Part shown: positions 1 through 7,951 of the stretch, in pieces
Layout of the letters: each line of letters opens with the position of its first letter
Position numbering within the stretch: the stretch's first letter is position 1
DNA from: Steroidobacteraceae bacterium
GTDB lineage: Bacteria > Pseudomonadota > Gammaproteobacteria > Steroidobacterales > Steroidobacteraceae
Assembly (NCBI GenBank): GCA_019634895.1
Contig: JAHCAM010000009.1
Span: forward strand, 17,648-81,647
Direction of reading: 5' to 3'
DNA length: 64,000 nucleotides
Notes under the pieces: generated by a model
The model's input: the letters and a program-made list of their open reading frames with translations, nothing else
What the model was told of the DNA's origin: nothing
Databases searched by the model: none
Made by a program: the position numbers and the translations under genes

Positions 1-318
1 CGCCGGCTGCTCGCCGCCGCAGCCGACGCCGGCAACCCGAGGCAGCGCCTGGCGGCGGCGGCGGCGGAGCTCGAACGGCTCACGGCGGCGGCGCAGACGC
101 CGGTCCGGCTGCGGCTGCAGTCGGATGGCGTCACCAGCGTCACGATCTACCGCGTCGGCCAGTACGGGGCCTTCTCCGTGCGCGAGGTGGAGCTGCTGCC
201 GGGGCGCTATACGGTCGTCGGCACGCGAAACGGCTATCGTGACGTCCGCCGGGAGATCGTGCTGCCGCCGGGAGCGCCTGCGGCGGTGGTCATGGTGAAG
301 TGCGAGGAACCGATTTGA
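1..318 (+). CDS. PEGA-like protein, C-terminal 105 residues (5' end outside window)
   Basis: The frame is open from base 1 and stops with TGA at 316-318, so only the C-terminal 105 residues are visible. The last ~65 residues form a beta-rich segment ending in LLPGRYTVVGTRNGYRDV, which resembles a PEGA domain, a fold common in surface and envelope proteins. The next gene overlaps its 3' end and carries several similar repeats, so the two are probably co-transcribed and related in role. The N-terminus and overall architecture cannot be judged. The function is unknown; membership of the envelope operon that follows is inferred from spacing. Confidence 0.7.
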   Translation, partial: RRLLAAAADAGNPRQRLAAAAAELERLTAAAQTPVRLRLQSDGVTSVTIYRVGQYGAFSVREVELLPGRYTVVGTRNGYRDVRREIVLPPGAPAAVVMVKCEEPI

Positions 319-2693
319 GCGAACTGTGGCTCGACGACCCGCTCGGTGAACGGCCGTTGTCGCCGTCGGACATGCCGCTGTCGGTCGGCGGACCGGGCGC
401 GGACGTCGTGATTCCCGGCTGCGCGGCGGGCGAGCTGCGCGCGCGCGTCGCAGTGACCGCCGCCGGCCTGGCGGTGAGCCCGGAACCCGGCGCCGGCAGG
501 GACGCGCTCGACGGCGTGTCCATCACGCTCGAGCGCCGCGACGACAGGCAGGTGATCGTCGTGCGCCACGGCGGCGTCGCCAACGTGACGCTGCCGCCCC
601 AGTTCGAGGGCCGCGGCCCGGTGGACCCGGAGACCCAGGACGATCGCCTGCCGATCGCGGTGGTGGACTGGGAGCCGCCCGCAGCGCGGCCCGCGCCGAG
701 GCGCGCGCCCGCGGCGCCGGCCTGGCTGAAGCCGGCACGCTGGGCCGCGGTCGCGCTGGTGGTGGCGGCCCTCGGTTACCTCGCGACCGCGACCTCGGTG
801 CAGGTCGTGACCAGCCCGGAGACGGGAATCGACCGGGCGCAGTTTGCCGGCACCGCGCTGGATTTCGGCTTCGGCGGGCGCTATCTCGTGCCGCCCGGGC
901 AGTACGAGCTCACCGTCGAGGCGCGAGGCTACGCGCCGGCGCGGCAGGCGGTCGTCGTCGGGCGCGCATCCGGGCAGCGCATCGTGGTCGCGCTCGAGCG
1001 CCTGCCGGGCCTTGTCGTCTTCGACACCGGCGGCGTGGCGGCGACGCTGTCCGTGGACGGCCGCACCATCGGCGCGCTGCCGGGGGAGCACGAGCTGCCG
1101 GCCGGCACCCGCGAGCTCACGGTCACCGCGCCGCGCCACGCGGAGTTTCATCAGCGCCTCGACGTGCTGGGCGGCGGCGAGCGCCAGGAACTCGCGGTGT
1201 CGCTCGAGCCGCTGTACGCGAAAGTCACCGTGACCTCGGTTCCCGAAGGCGCCGCAGTCTGGGCCGACGACGTCGAACTCGGGCGCACGCCGCTCGAGAC
1301 CGAGCTGGATGCGGGCCGCTATACGCTCGCGCTGCTGCATCCGGAATACCGCCGCTACGAAAGTCCGGTGACCGTGCGCGCCGGCGAGCCGCTGGCGATC
1401 GGACCGGTCGAGCTCGGCATGCCGGACGGCCGGCTCATCGTGCAGAGCCGTCCCGCGGGCGCCGACGTCAGCATCGGCGGCAGCTACCGCGGGCGCACGC
1501 CGCTCACGGTCGGGGTGATGCCGGGCATGCCGCAGGAACTGCTGGTGTCGCTGGCGGGCTATGCGCCGGTGACCCAGACGGTCGCGGTCGAGAGCCGCGC
1601 CGAGCGCCGGGTCGCGGTCGACCTGGTGCCGCAGCTCGGCGAGGTCCGCGTCCAGGGCGAGCCGGCGGACGCCGTCCTCTACGTGGACGGCGCCTCGCGC
1701 GGTCCGGCCAACCAGGTGCTGTCGCTGCCCGCCGCGCCGCACGTGATCGAGGTGCGCAAGGCCGGGCTCGAGACCTTCCGCGCCACGGTGACGCCGCGCG
1801 AGGGCCAGTCGCAGCTGGTCGAGTTCCGGCTGCTGACCGCGGGCGAGGCCAGGTCCGCGGCCATCCCGGCGCGGCGCACGACCGCGCTCGGCCAGGAGCT
1901 GGTGCTGGTGAAGGGCGGGCGCTTCACCATGGGCAGCGCGCGCCGCGAGCCGGGGCGGCGCTCCAACGAGACCGAGCGCGTGGTGGTGCTGCAGCGGCCG
2001 TTCTACCTGTCGCGCCACCAGGTCACCAACCGCGAGTTCCGCGAGTTCCGTGCCCAGCATCAGTCGGGCATCTTCAAGGATGAGTCGCTGGACCTCGACC
2101 GCCAGCCGGTGGTGCGCGTGAGCTGGGAGGACGCCGCCGCGTTCTGCAACTGGCTCTCGGAGCGCGACCAGCTGCCGCCGGCCTACGAACGCCGCGGCGG
2201 CCGCCTGGTGCTGATCGAGCCGGTCACCACCGGTTACCGCCTGCCGACCGAGGCCGAGTGGGAGTTCGCGGCGCGTTTCGACGGCACCGCGGCGACCCGC
2301 AGGTACCCCTGGGGCGACGAGCTGCCGGTGCCGCCGAAGTCGGGCAACTGGGGCGACGCGGCCGCCATCTACCTGACGCCGGTGACGATCACCGGCTACA
2401 ACGACGGCCACCGGGTGACCGCGCCGGTCGGCAGCTTCCCGGCGAACGCGCTCGGGCTCTTCGACGTGGGCGGCAACGTGATGGAATGGACCACCGACCG
2501 CTACTCGATCTACGTGGTCGGCGCGGACCATGTCTCGACCGACCCGGTCGGCCCGCGCGCCGGCGAGGCCTTCGTCATCCGCGGCGCCGGCTGGCTGACG
2601 GGCCGGATCGCGGACCTGCGCGCCGCCACTCGCGACTCGGGCTCGAGCGGGCGCCACGACCTCGGCTTTCGCATCGCGCGCTACGCGGAGTGA
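300..2693 (+). CDS. Membrane-anchored PEGA-repeat protein with formylglycine-generating-enzyme-like (SUMF1) domain
   Basis: The protein has 797 residues from GTG 300; TTG 315, which overlaps the upstream stop, is an alternative start. Residues 1-140 form a cytoplasmic N-terminal region that might be FHA-like. One membrane helix lies at about 147-164. About five PEGA-like beta repeats follow (about 170-525; for example VTSVPEGAAVWADDVELG and VQSRPAGADVSIGG). The C-terminal domain (about 530-797) is FGE-sulfatase/SUMF1-like, with FTMGS, RLPTEAEWEFAAR, GNVMEWT and GFRIAR motifs. The family includes true formylglycine-generating enzymes but also many binding or assembly proteins. No sulfatase gene lies beside it, so a structural or regulatory role is likelier. 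It heads the channel/VWA operon. Confidence 0.85.
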   Translation: MRGTDLSELWLDDPLGERPLSPSDMPLSVGGPGADVVIPGCAAGELRARVAVTAAGLAVSPEPGAGRDALDGVSITLERRDDRQVIVVRHGGVANVTLPPQFEGRGPVDPETQDDRLPIAVVDWEPPAARPAPRRAPAAPAWLKPARWAAVALVVAALGYLATATSVQVVTSPETGIDRAQFAGTALDFGFGGRYLVPPGQYELTVEARGYAPARQAVVVGRASGQRIVVALERLPGLVVFDTGGVAATLSVDGRTIGALPGEHELPAGTRELTVTAPRHAEFHQRLDVLGGGERQELAVSLEPLYAKVTVTSVPEGAAVWADDVELGRTPLETELDAGRYTLALLHPEYRRYESPVTVRAGEPLAIGPVELGMPDGRLIVQSRPAGADVSIGGSYRGRTPLTVGVMPGMPQELLVSLAGYAPVTQTVAVESRAERRVAVDLVPQLGEVRVQGEPADAVLYVDGASRGPANQVLSLPAAPHVIEVRKAGLETFRATVTPREGQSQLVEFRLLTAGEARSAAIPARRTTALGQELVLVKGGRFTMGSARREPGRRSNETERVVVLQRPFYLSRHQVTNREFREFRAQHQSGIFKDESLDLDRQPVVRVSWEDAAAFCNWLSERDQLPPAYERRGGRLVLIEPVTTGYRLPTEAEWEFAARFDGTAATRRYPWGDELPVPPKSGNWGDAAAIYLTPVTITGYNDGHRVTAPVGSFPANALGLFDVGGNVMEWTTDRYSIYVVGADHVSTDPVGPRAGEAFVIRGAGWLTGRIADLRAATRDSGSSGRHDLGFRIARYAE

Positions 2694-2696
2694 ACC

Positions 2697-2984
2697 ATGC
2701 GCATTCCCTACATCGTCGCCGCAGCCCTCGCCGTGACCGCCGCGCTCGCGATCGAGCCGCCGAAGGACAGGCCCGCGGCCCCGGCGTCGCCGCGGCCGGC
2801 GCCCTCGGCCGAGGGTCCCGCGCCGGCGCCGGCGGAGCAACGGCCGGCCGCCGAAGAGGACATCGACGAGGAACTTCCGCCGCTGCCGCCCGAGGCCGCG
2901 GACGCCGGGCCGCCGCCCCAGATCTTCACGCCGACCGAGAAAGTGCGCGCGGACTTTCCGGTCTCGTACCCGATCGACATCTGA
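2697..2984 (+). CDS. Small exported Pro/Ala-rich protein of the channel/VWA operon
   Basis: This 95-residue protein begins three bases after the preceding stop and ends seven bases before the MotA/ExbB-like gene. Residues 1-19 form a hydrophobic N-terminal segment (signal peptide or anchor). A Pro/Ala/Glu-rich low-complexity stretch follows (about 20-75). The C-terminus is more ordered (PTEKVRADFPVSYPIDI). That tail, fixed directly before a channel gene, looks like a short docking or plug sequence, but this is inference. I do not recognise a named family. The tight spacing supports it as a real gene rather than a GC-rich accident. Confidence 0.7.
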   Translation: MRIPYIVAAALAVTAALAIEPPKDRPAAPASPRPAPSAEGPAPAPAEQRPAAEEDIDEELPPLPPEAADAGPPPQIFTPTEKVRADFPVSYPIDI

Positions 2985-2991
2985 GGAACCC

Positions 2992-3789
2992 ATGAAGACC
3001 CGCTACCCGAAGGAACTGCTGTTCAGCCTGGGCTCGCTGCTCGCGGCTGTCGTCGTCGTGCACTCGATCTGGTCCTTCTGGGTCCGGCCGAATGCGCAGG
3101 CCGTGATCACGGCGCAGGCGGAACAGATGCGCAAGGACCCGAACTTCGTCCCCGACCGTTCGCTGTTCGTGATCATGAAGGACTGGGAGCAGGAGAGCTG
3201 CGTGGTGCTCATGATCTGGGCGCTGTCCATGATCGGCTTCAAGTACCGCATCGCGCGCCGCGAGCAGGACGAGCTCGACGGCGATCCGGTGCGCGTGCCC
3301 GAGGGCATGCGCATCCTGCCCGAGGACACGCGCGAGTACGTGCGCCAGCTCGAGGCGCTGCCGGCGGCGCGCCAGCAGTCGCTGGTGGTGCGCGCGGCCA
3401 AGGCCGCGCTGGCGCGCTTCGGCGCCACGCGCAACGTCCAGGACGTGTCGGAGGCGGGCCACGCGGTCTGCGCCGCGGAGGCGGAGCGGCTCGACTCGGA
3501 GCTGTCGATGATCCGCTACATCGCCTGGGCGATCCCGGCGATCGGCTTCATCGGCACCGTGCGCGGCATCGGCGATGCGCTCGCCGAGGCGCACAAGGCC
3601 GTCACCGGCGACATCTCCGGCGTCACCGAGGGCCTCGGCGTGGCGTTCAACTCGACCCTGGTCGCGCTGCTGCTGTCGCTGCTGCTGATGTTCCTGCTGC
3701 ACTACCTGCAGCTCGCGCAGGAGCGGCTGGTGCTGGACGCCGAGACCTGGCTCGACAACCGCCTGCTGCGCCACCTGCAGGTGCGGTGA
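2992..3789 (+). CDS. MotA/TolQ/ExbB family proton-channel protein
   Basis: This 265-residue inner-membrane protein has a first helix at about 9-30, a second at about 67-82, and the family-defining C-terminal pair at about 175-245. That pair reads IPAIGFIGTVRGIGDAL, then GVAFNSTLVALLLSLLLMF, matching the GLLGTVxGI...T pattern of ExbB/TolQ. Family members form pentamers that use ion flow to drive a partner with an acidic residue in its single helix (ExbD, TolR, MotB). No ordinary exbD/tolR gene is present. The two VWA proteins downstream carry a matching helix (SFLD...) and are the likely partners. The large cytoplasmic loop (about 85-170) may receive input from the FHA protein. Confidence 0.9.
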   Translation: MKTRYPKELLFSLGSLLAAVVVVHSIWSFWVRPNAQAVITAQAEQMRKDPNFVPDRSLFVIMKDWEQESCVVLMIWALSMIGFKYRIARREQDELDGDPVRVPEGMRILPEDTREYVRQLEALPAARQQSLVVRAAKAALARFGATRNVQDVSEAGHAVCAAEAERLDSELSMIRYIAWAIPAIGFIGTVRGIGDALAEAHKAVTGDISGVTEGLGVAFNSTLVALLLSLLLMFLLHYLQLAQERLVLDAETWLDNRLLRHLQVR

Positions 3790-3798
3790 GGGCGCGCC

Positions 3799-5136
3799 AT
3801 GGCGGTGATCGGCATCGAGCTCGTGGATGCGGCGGTCGTCGCGGTGAGGGACGGCGCGCGCGTGGCCGCGAGTCCCGGGATCGCGCTGCTCGAGGCCGCC
3901 GGCCCGGTGGTGGGCGAGGCGGCGGCGGCCGAGGCGCGCCTGAAGCCGGTGCTCGCCGCCGACCGCTTCTGGTCGGACCTGTCGGCCGAGTCCTGGGCGC
4001 AGGGCGCCGCAGCGCAGCTGTCGCACGCCGAGCTCGCCCATGCGCACCTGGCCTCGCTGTGGCGATCGGTTGCGCAGCCCGGCGACAGTGCGGTGTTCGC
4101 GCTGCCGGGCGCGATGCGCCTGCACCAGGCGGGGCTGCTGCTCGGCATCGCGCGCCGGGCCGGCATTCCCGTTGCGGGCGCCGTGGATGCGGCGCTGGCG
4201 GCCTGCGCCGGGCTCGCCGCGCGCGGCACCGTGCTGCATCTCGACGTGCAGCTGCACCAGGCGGTGCTGACCGAGCTCGCGGGCGCGACGGTGCTGCGCC
4301 GCCGGCGCGTGGACGTGGCGCCGCGCGCAGGGCTCAAGGCGATGTACTCGGCCTGGGCGCAGCTGGTCGCCGAAGCCATGGTGCGCCGCACGCGCTTCGA
4401 CCCGCTGCACCAGGCGGCAACCGAGCAGCAACTCTTCGAGCGCCTGCCGGGCTGGCTCGCCGCGCTGGCGCGGGCCGAGTCGGTGGATGCGACCATCGAA
4501 TCTGCGGCGGGTGCGTTCACCGCCACGCTGCGCCGCGAGCAGTTCACGCTGGCGGCCGAAGCCTGGTACGCGCAGCTCGCGGAACTGGTGCACGCGGGCC
4601 ACCGCGCGGACGAGGAGGCGACCCTCGCGCTGTCGGCGCGCGCGGCCTTGCTGCCGGCGCTCGGTGAGCGGCTGGCCTCGCTGCCGGGCCTGGAGCCCGT
4701 GGCGCTGCCGGAGGAAGCCGCCGCCGCGGCGGCTGCGGCGCGCGCGCAGGAGATCGGCCCTGCCGGGCCGCCGGCGCTGGTCACTGCGCTGGCGCGCGCC
4801 ATCCCGGCTGCGGCCGCGTCGCGGCGCCGTCCAGTCGGCGCGCGGCCGACGCACGTGACCCTGGACGGCCGCGCGCACGCGATCGGCGCGGAGCCGCTGG
4901 TCATCGGCGCCGGCGCGGGAGCGGGCCGGCGCATCGCGCTGCCGGCGGCCGCCGGGATTTCGTGCCGGCACTGCGCGCTGGCGGTGCAGGGCGGCGAGGT
5001 CCTGGTGCGCGACACCAGCCGCTACGGCACCTGGCTGAACGGCGAGCGCGTGGACGGCGAGGCGGCGCTCGCCGCCGGCGACCGCCTGCGCGTCGGCACG
5101 CCGGGCGTGGTGCTCGAGCTGGTGGCGGTGGGCTGA
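3799..5136 (+). CDS. FHA-domain protein with a possible actin/Hsp70-like N-terminal region
   Basis: The protein has 445 residues. The C-terminal part (about 350-440) is a forkhead-associated domain: a conserved S/G-x-x-H-type turn (ISCRHCAL) is followed by LVRDTSRYGTWLNGERV, the strand pair that contacts phosphothreonine peptides. The first ~300 residues start MAVIGIELVDAAVVAVRDG and contain VLHLDVQLHQAVLTEL, which looks like phosphate-1 and phosphate-2 strands of an actin/Hsp70-like ATPase. This assignment is only suggestive. It has no membrane segment, so it is probably cytoplasmic and could gate the ExbB-like channel through phosphorylation. No Ser/Thr kinase gene is in view. It lies nine bases after the channel gene and three before the first VWA gene. 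Confidence 0.8.
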   Translation: MAVIGIELVDAAVVAVRDGARVAASPGIALLEAAGPVVGEAAAAEARLKPVLAADRFWSDLSAESWAQGAAAQLSHAELAHAHLASLWRSVAQPGDSAVFALPGAMRLHQAGLLLGIARRAGIPVAGAVDAALAACAGLAARGTVLHLDVQLHQAVLTELAGATVLRRRRVDVAPRAGLKAMYSAWAQLVAEAMVRRTRFDPLHQAATEQQLFERLPGWLAALARAESVDATIESAAGAFTATLRREQFTLAAEAWYAQLAELVHAGHRADEEATLALSARAALLPALGERLASLPGLEPVALPEEAAAAAAAARAQEIGPAGPPALVTALARAIPAAAASRRRPVGARPTHVTLDGRAHAIGAEPLVIGAGAGAGRRIALPAAAGISCRHCALAVQGGEVLVRDTSRYGTWLNGERVDGEAALAAGDRLRVGTPGVVLELVAVG

Positions 5137-5139
5137 GCG

Positions 5140-6225
5140 ATGACCCAGCGCAAGACGCAGACCTTCAGCATGTCCTTCCTGGACGTGATCTCCTGCGGCT
5201 TCGGCGCGGTCGTGCTCTTCTACACCATCATCAGCGCGCAGGCCGGCCTCTACCGCATCAAGGAGAACGCCGAGCTGACCGCCGAGGCGAAGAAGCTCGA
5301 GCAGGAGGTGCTGGACGGCTACAAGCACCTCGCCGAGCTGCAGAACGCGCTCGAATCCACCGAGGACCGCACCGTGCGCGCGGCCGGCCTGTCGCGCGAG
5401 ATCCTGGATAAGCTGCGCCTGACGCAGGAGGAGCTCGCGCGCTACGAGCACGACACGCTGGCGCGCCGCGAGAGCCTCGAGCGCCTGAAGGCGGACCTGA
5501 AGCAGCTCGAGGAGAGCACGCGCCGCCTGCGCGCGGCGGCGCCGAAGGAGGGCTCCGGCGAGGCCGAGTCGCCGTCGCTCGACAAGCAGCTGTTCGTGAC
5601 GCTGCGCGTCACCGGCGAGCGCGTGCTGGTGCTGGTGGACGCCTCCGCGAGCATGCTCGACGAGACCGTGGTCAACGTCATCCGCCTGCGCAACATGCCG
5701 CCGGAGCGGCGCATCGCCTCGCTCAAGTGGCAGCAGGCGCTCAACGTCGTCTACTGGGTCGCCACGCGCCTGCCGAAGACCTCGCAATTCCAGGTTTACG
5801 TGTTCGATACGCAGCCGCGCCCGCTCATCGAGGGCAGCGCGGGCCGCTGGCTGAACGCGGGCGACGCCGGTCAGGTGGAGGTCGCGCTCGCCGCGTTGCG
5901 CGCCACCGCGCCGACCGGCGGCACCAGCCTGCACAACGCCTTCGCCGTCATCAAGCAGCTCTCGCCCGCGCCGGACAACGTGATCCTGGTCACCGACGGC
6001 CTGCCGACCCAGGGCGAGCGGCCGCCGCTGACGCGCACCATCGTGACGCCCGAGCAGCGCGAAGACCTGATGAAGGCCGCGGTCAGCTCGCTGCCGGGCA
6101 AGCCGCCGCCGGTGAACGTGGTGCTGCTGCCGATGGAGGGCGATCCCTCGGCGCCGATCTACTTCTGGCGCCTGGCGCGCGCGACCGGCGGCGGGTTCCT
6201 GGCCCCGGCCAAGGACTGGCCATGA
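5140..6225 (+). CDS. VWA protein with ExbD/TolR-like N-terminal helix and coiled coil (first of pair)
   Basis: This protein has 361 residues. One N-terminal helix (about 12-35) opens with FSMSFLDVISCGFGAVVLF. Asp15 sits where ExbD/TolR carry their ion-coupling Asp (TolR: PFLDVLLVLLLIF). A coiled coil rich in Glu/Leu/Arg follows (about 38-135). The rest is a von Willebrand A domain with an intact MIDAS site: DASAS (167-171), GGTSLH and LVTDG. The topology predicts a short cytoplasmic N-terminus and a periplasmic coiled coil plus VWA, the layout of MotB/ExbD partners with a different output domain. Its stop TGA overlaps the next start (ATGA), so the pair should be translationally coupled. Confidence 0.88.
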   Translation: MTQRKTQTFSMSFLDVISCGFGAVVLFYTIISAQAGLYRIKENAELTAEAKKLEQEVLDGYKHLAELQNALESTEDRTVRAAGLSREILDKLRLTQEELARYEHDTLARRESLERLKADLKQLEESTRRLRAAAPKEGSGEAESPSLDKQLFVTLRVTGERVLVLVDASASMLDETVVNVIRLRNMPPERRIASLKWQQALNVVYWVATRLPKTSQFQVYVFDTQPRPLIEGSAGRWLNAGDAGQVEVALAALRATAPTGGTSLHNAFAVIKQLSPAPDNVILVTDGLPTQGERPPLTRTIVTPEQREDLMKAAVSSLPGKPPPVNVVLLPMEGDPSAPIYFWRLARATGGGFLAPAKDWP

Positions 6226-7244
6226 AGCGCCGCACGCGCCGCGACACCGAGACCTTCAGCATGTCGTTCCTCGACTGCATCTGCTGCGGCTTCGGCGCGA
6301 TCATCCTGCTGCTGGTGCTGAACGAGTTCGGCGAGCCGATCCAGCTGGAGATGGCGAAGCAGGACCTCGACGGCCAGATCGCGCGGATGCAGAAGGAGGT
6401 CTTCGACATCCGCGGCATGGCCCTGGTGCTCGAGCGCGAGCTGCGGGCGCGCATCGAGCAGCTCTCCGAGGAGCAGCGCCGCCTCGCGCGGCTGCGCGGC
6501 GACCTGTCGGAGGTCTCGGGCCGCCACATGGCCAGCAGCGGCGAGGAGGAGGCGCTGGCGAAGCTGAACGAGACGCTGCTGGCGGCGCGCCGCGCGCTGA
6601 TCGACGAAACCCGCGAGCTGCGCGGCGCCGGCTACCGCCAGGTCTACAACCAGCCGGTCGCCGGCCTGCCGATCGACAGCGAGTACGTGATCTTCATCGT
6701 CGACACCTCGGGCTCGATGCAGTCCCAGAACTGGCGCCGCGCCGAGCGCAAGCTCGAGGAGGTGCTGAACATCTACCCGAAGCTGAAGGGCATCCAGGTC
6801 ATGGACGACATGGGCGGCTACATGTTCACCGAGTACCGCGGCAAGTGGATCCCGGACACGCCCGCGCGCCGCCGCGCGATCCTCGACCGCTTCCGCAACT
6901 GGCAGGCATTCTCGAACTCGAGCCCGGCCGAGGGCATCATCGCGGCCGTGCGCACCTTCTGGACCCGCGACCACCCGATCAGCATCTACGTGTTCGGCGA
7001 CGAGTTCACCGGGCCCTCGATCCAGGACGTCGTCGACACCGTGGACCGCATCAACCGTTCCAGCGAGACCGGCGAGCGCCTGGTGCGCATCCATGCGCTC
7101 GCCTTCCCGTTCCCGACCACCTACCCGCAGCACACGAGCATGCGCTACGCGACGCTGATGCGCATACTGTGCACCAGGAACGGCGGCACCTTCGTCGGGC
7201 TGCCGGAGGACGAATTCGTGACCCCGCCCCGGAGCAGACGATGA
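6222..7244 (+). CDS. VWA protein with ExbD/TolR-like N-terminal helix and coiled coil (second of pair)
   Basis: This is a 340-residue paralogue of the preceding protein. The start is ATG 6222, overlapping the upstream TGA; the longer open frame upstream is only a shadow. The N-terminal helix contains FSMSFLDCICCGFGAIILL with Asp18 at the ExbD/TolR position and four cysteines nearby. A coiled coil spans about 44-135. The VWA domain has DTSGS (161-165), and SIYVFGDEFTG in its core. The two proteins share the helix motif and fold but differ in sequence, so a heterodimer seated in one channel pentamer is plausible. Its stop overlaps the lipoprotein start (ATGA). Confidence 0.88.
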   Translation: MKRRTRRDTETFSMSFLDCICCGFGAIILLLVLNEFGEPIQLEMAKQDLDGQIARMQKEVFDIRGMALVLERELRARIEQLSEEQRRLARLRGDLSEVSGRHMASSGEEEALAKLNETLLAARRALIDETRELRGAGYRQVYNQPVAGLPIDSEYVIFIVDTSGSMQSQNWRRAERKLEEVLNIYPKLKGIQVMDDMGGYMFTEYRGKWIPDTPARRRAILDRFRNWQAFSNSSPAEGIIAAVRTFWTRDHPISIYVFGDEFTGPSIQDVVDTVDRINRSSETGERLVRIHALAFPFPTTYPQHTSMRYATLMRILCTRNGGTFVGLPEDEFVTPPRSRR

Positions 7245-7951
7245 TGCCGCTGACGGCCAGGCTGGCCGCCGCCGCCGCCCTGCTGGCGCTGGCCTCGGCG
7301 TGCACCGCGACGCGCCTGACCACGCAGTCGCAGCTGCCGCCGCCGCTGCTGGACAAGCTGCCGGCGCGCGTCGGCGTGCACTACTCGAAGGAGTTCCGCG
7401 AGTACGTGCACAAGGAGACGCGCGGCCAGGTGGACTACGAGGTCACGCTCGGGCCGGCGCACGTCACCAACCTCGACTGGCTGCTGACGGCGATGTTCGC
7501 CGAGCTGGTGCCGGTCGACGATCCGGCGCGCGTGGGCGAGCTGAGCCCGCCGCTCACGATGGTGCTGGAGCCGCGCTTCGAGGAGTACTCCTTCCTGACG
7601 CCGCGGGACGTCGCCGGCGAGGCCTTCATCGTCACCATCCGCTACCTGCTGACCGTCTACGACGGCGACGGCGCGCGCGTGGACGCCTTCACCTACACCG
7701 GCTACGGCCGCGAAAAGGCGCGCACGCTCGCGAGCAAGGAACCGCTCGCGATCGCGACCCAGCGCGCGATGCGCGACGCCGGCGCCAAGGTGGCCGTGGA
7801 ACTGCCGGACCAGGACGCGGTCCGCCTGCTGCTGCGCGGCAGGCCGGCGCCGGGCGGCGCGTCGCCCGACCCGCAGGCGCCCGCGGAGGCCGCGCCGGAA
7901 CCGGCCGCGCCGCCGCCGCCGCAACCGGCGCCGCAGGATCCTCCCGCCTAG
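7241..7951 (+). CDS. Outer-membrane lipoprotein closing the channel/VWA operon
   Basis: The protein has 236 residues starting at ATG 7241, which overlaps the upstream TGA. The signal peptide ends in a lipobox, LASAC, giving Cys21 as the lipidated residue. The mature part (about 22-195) is alpha/beta with no family I recognise. A Pro/Ala-rich tail covers the last ~40 residues. It may anchor the machine to the outer membrane or act as its substrate; neither is shown by sequence. The gene converges on the minus-strand TPR gene, and the two stop codons overlap (TAG 7949-7951 against the reverse stop at 7948-7950). There is therefore no room for a separate intergenic terminator. Confidence 0.8.
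   Translation: MMPLTARLAAAAALLALASACTATRLTTQSQLPPPLLDKLPARVGVHYSKEFREYVHKETRGQVDYEVTLGPAHVTNLDWLLTAMFAELVPVDDPARVGELSPPLTMVLEPRFEEYSFLTPRDVAGEAFIVTIRYLLTVYDGDGARVDAFTYTGYGREKARTLASKEPLAIATQRAMRDAGAKVAVELPDQDAVRLLLRGRPAPGGASPDPQAPAEAAPEPAAPPPPQPAPQDPPA

Noticed and set aside
234..2993. Long open frame on the minus strand opposite the PEGA/FGE gene
   Set aside because: It is Arg/His/Gly-rich with no domain, lies wholly antisense to clear genes, and is the usual shadow of high-GC third-position bias.
2926..5934. 1002-codon minus-strand frame opposite the channel and VWA genes
   Set aside because: It has the same composition bias and no recognisable motif; the plus-strand genes carry clear family motifs.
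300..7951. Channel/VWA operon as a Zorya-type anti-phage system
   Set aside because: Zorya uses a ZorA channel with an OmpA-like ZorB and effector helicases or nucleases; none is present here, and both partners end in VWA domains.
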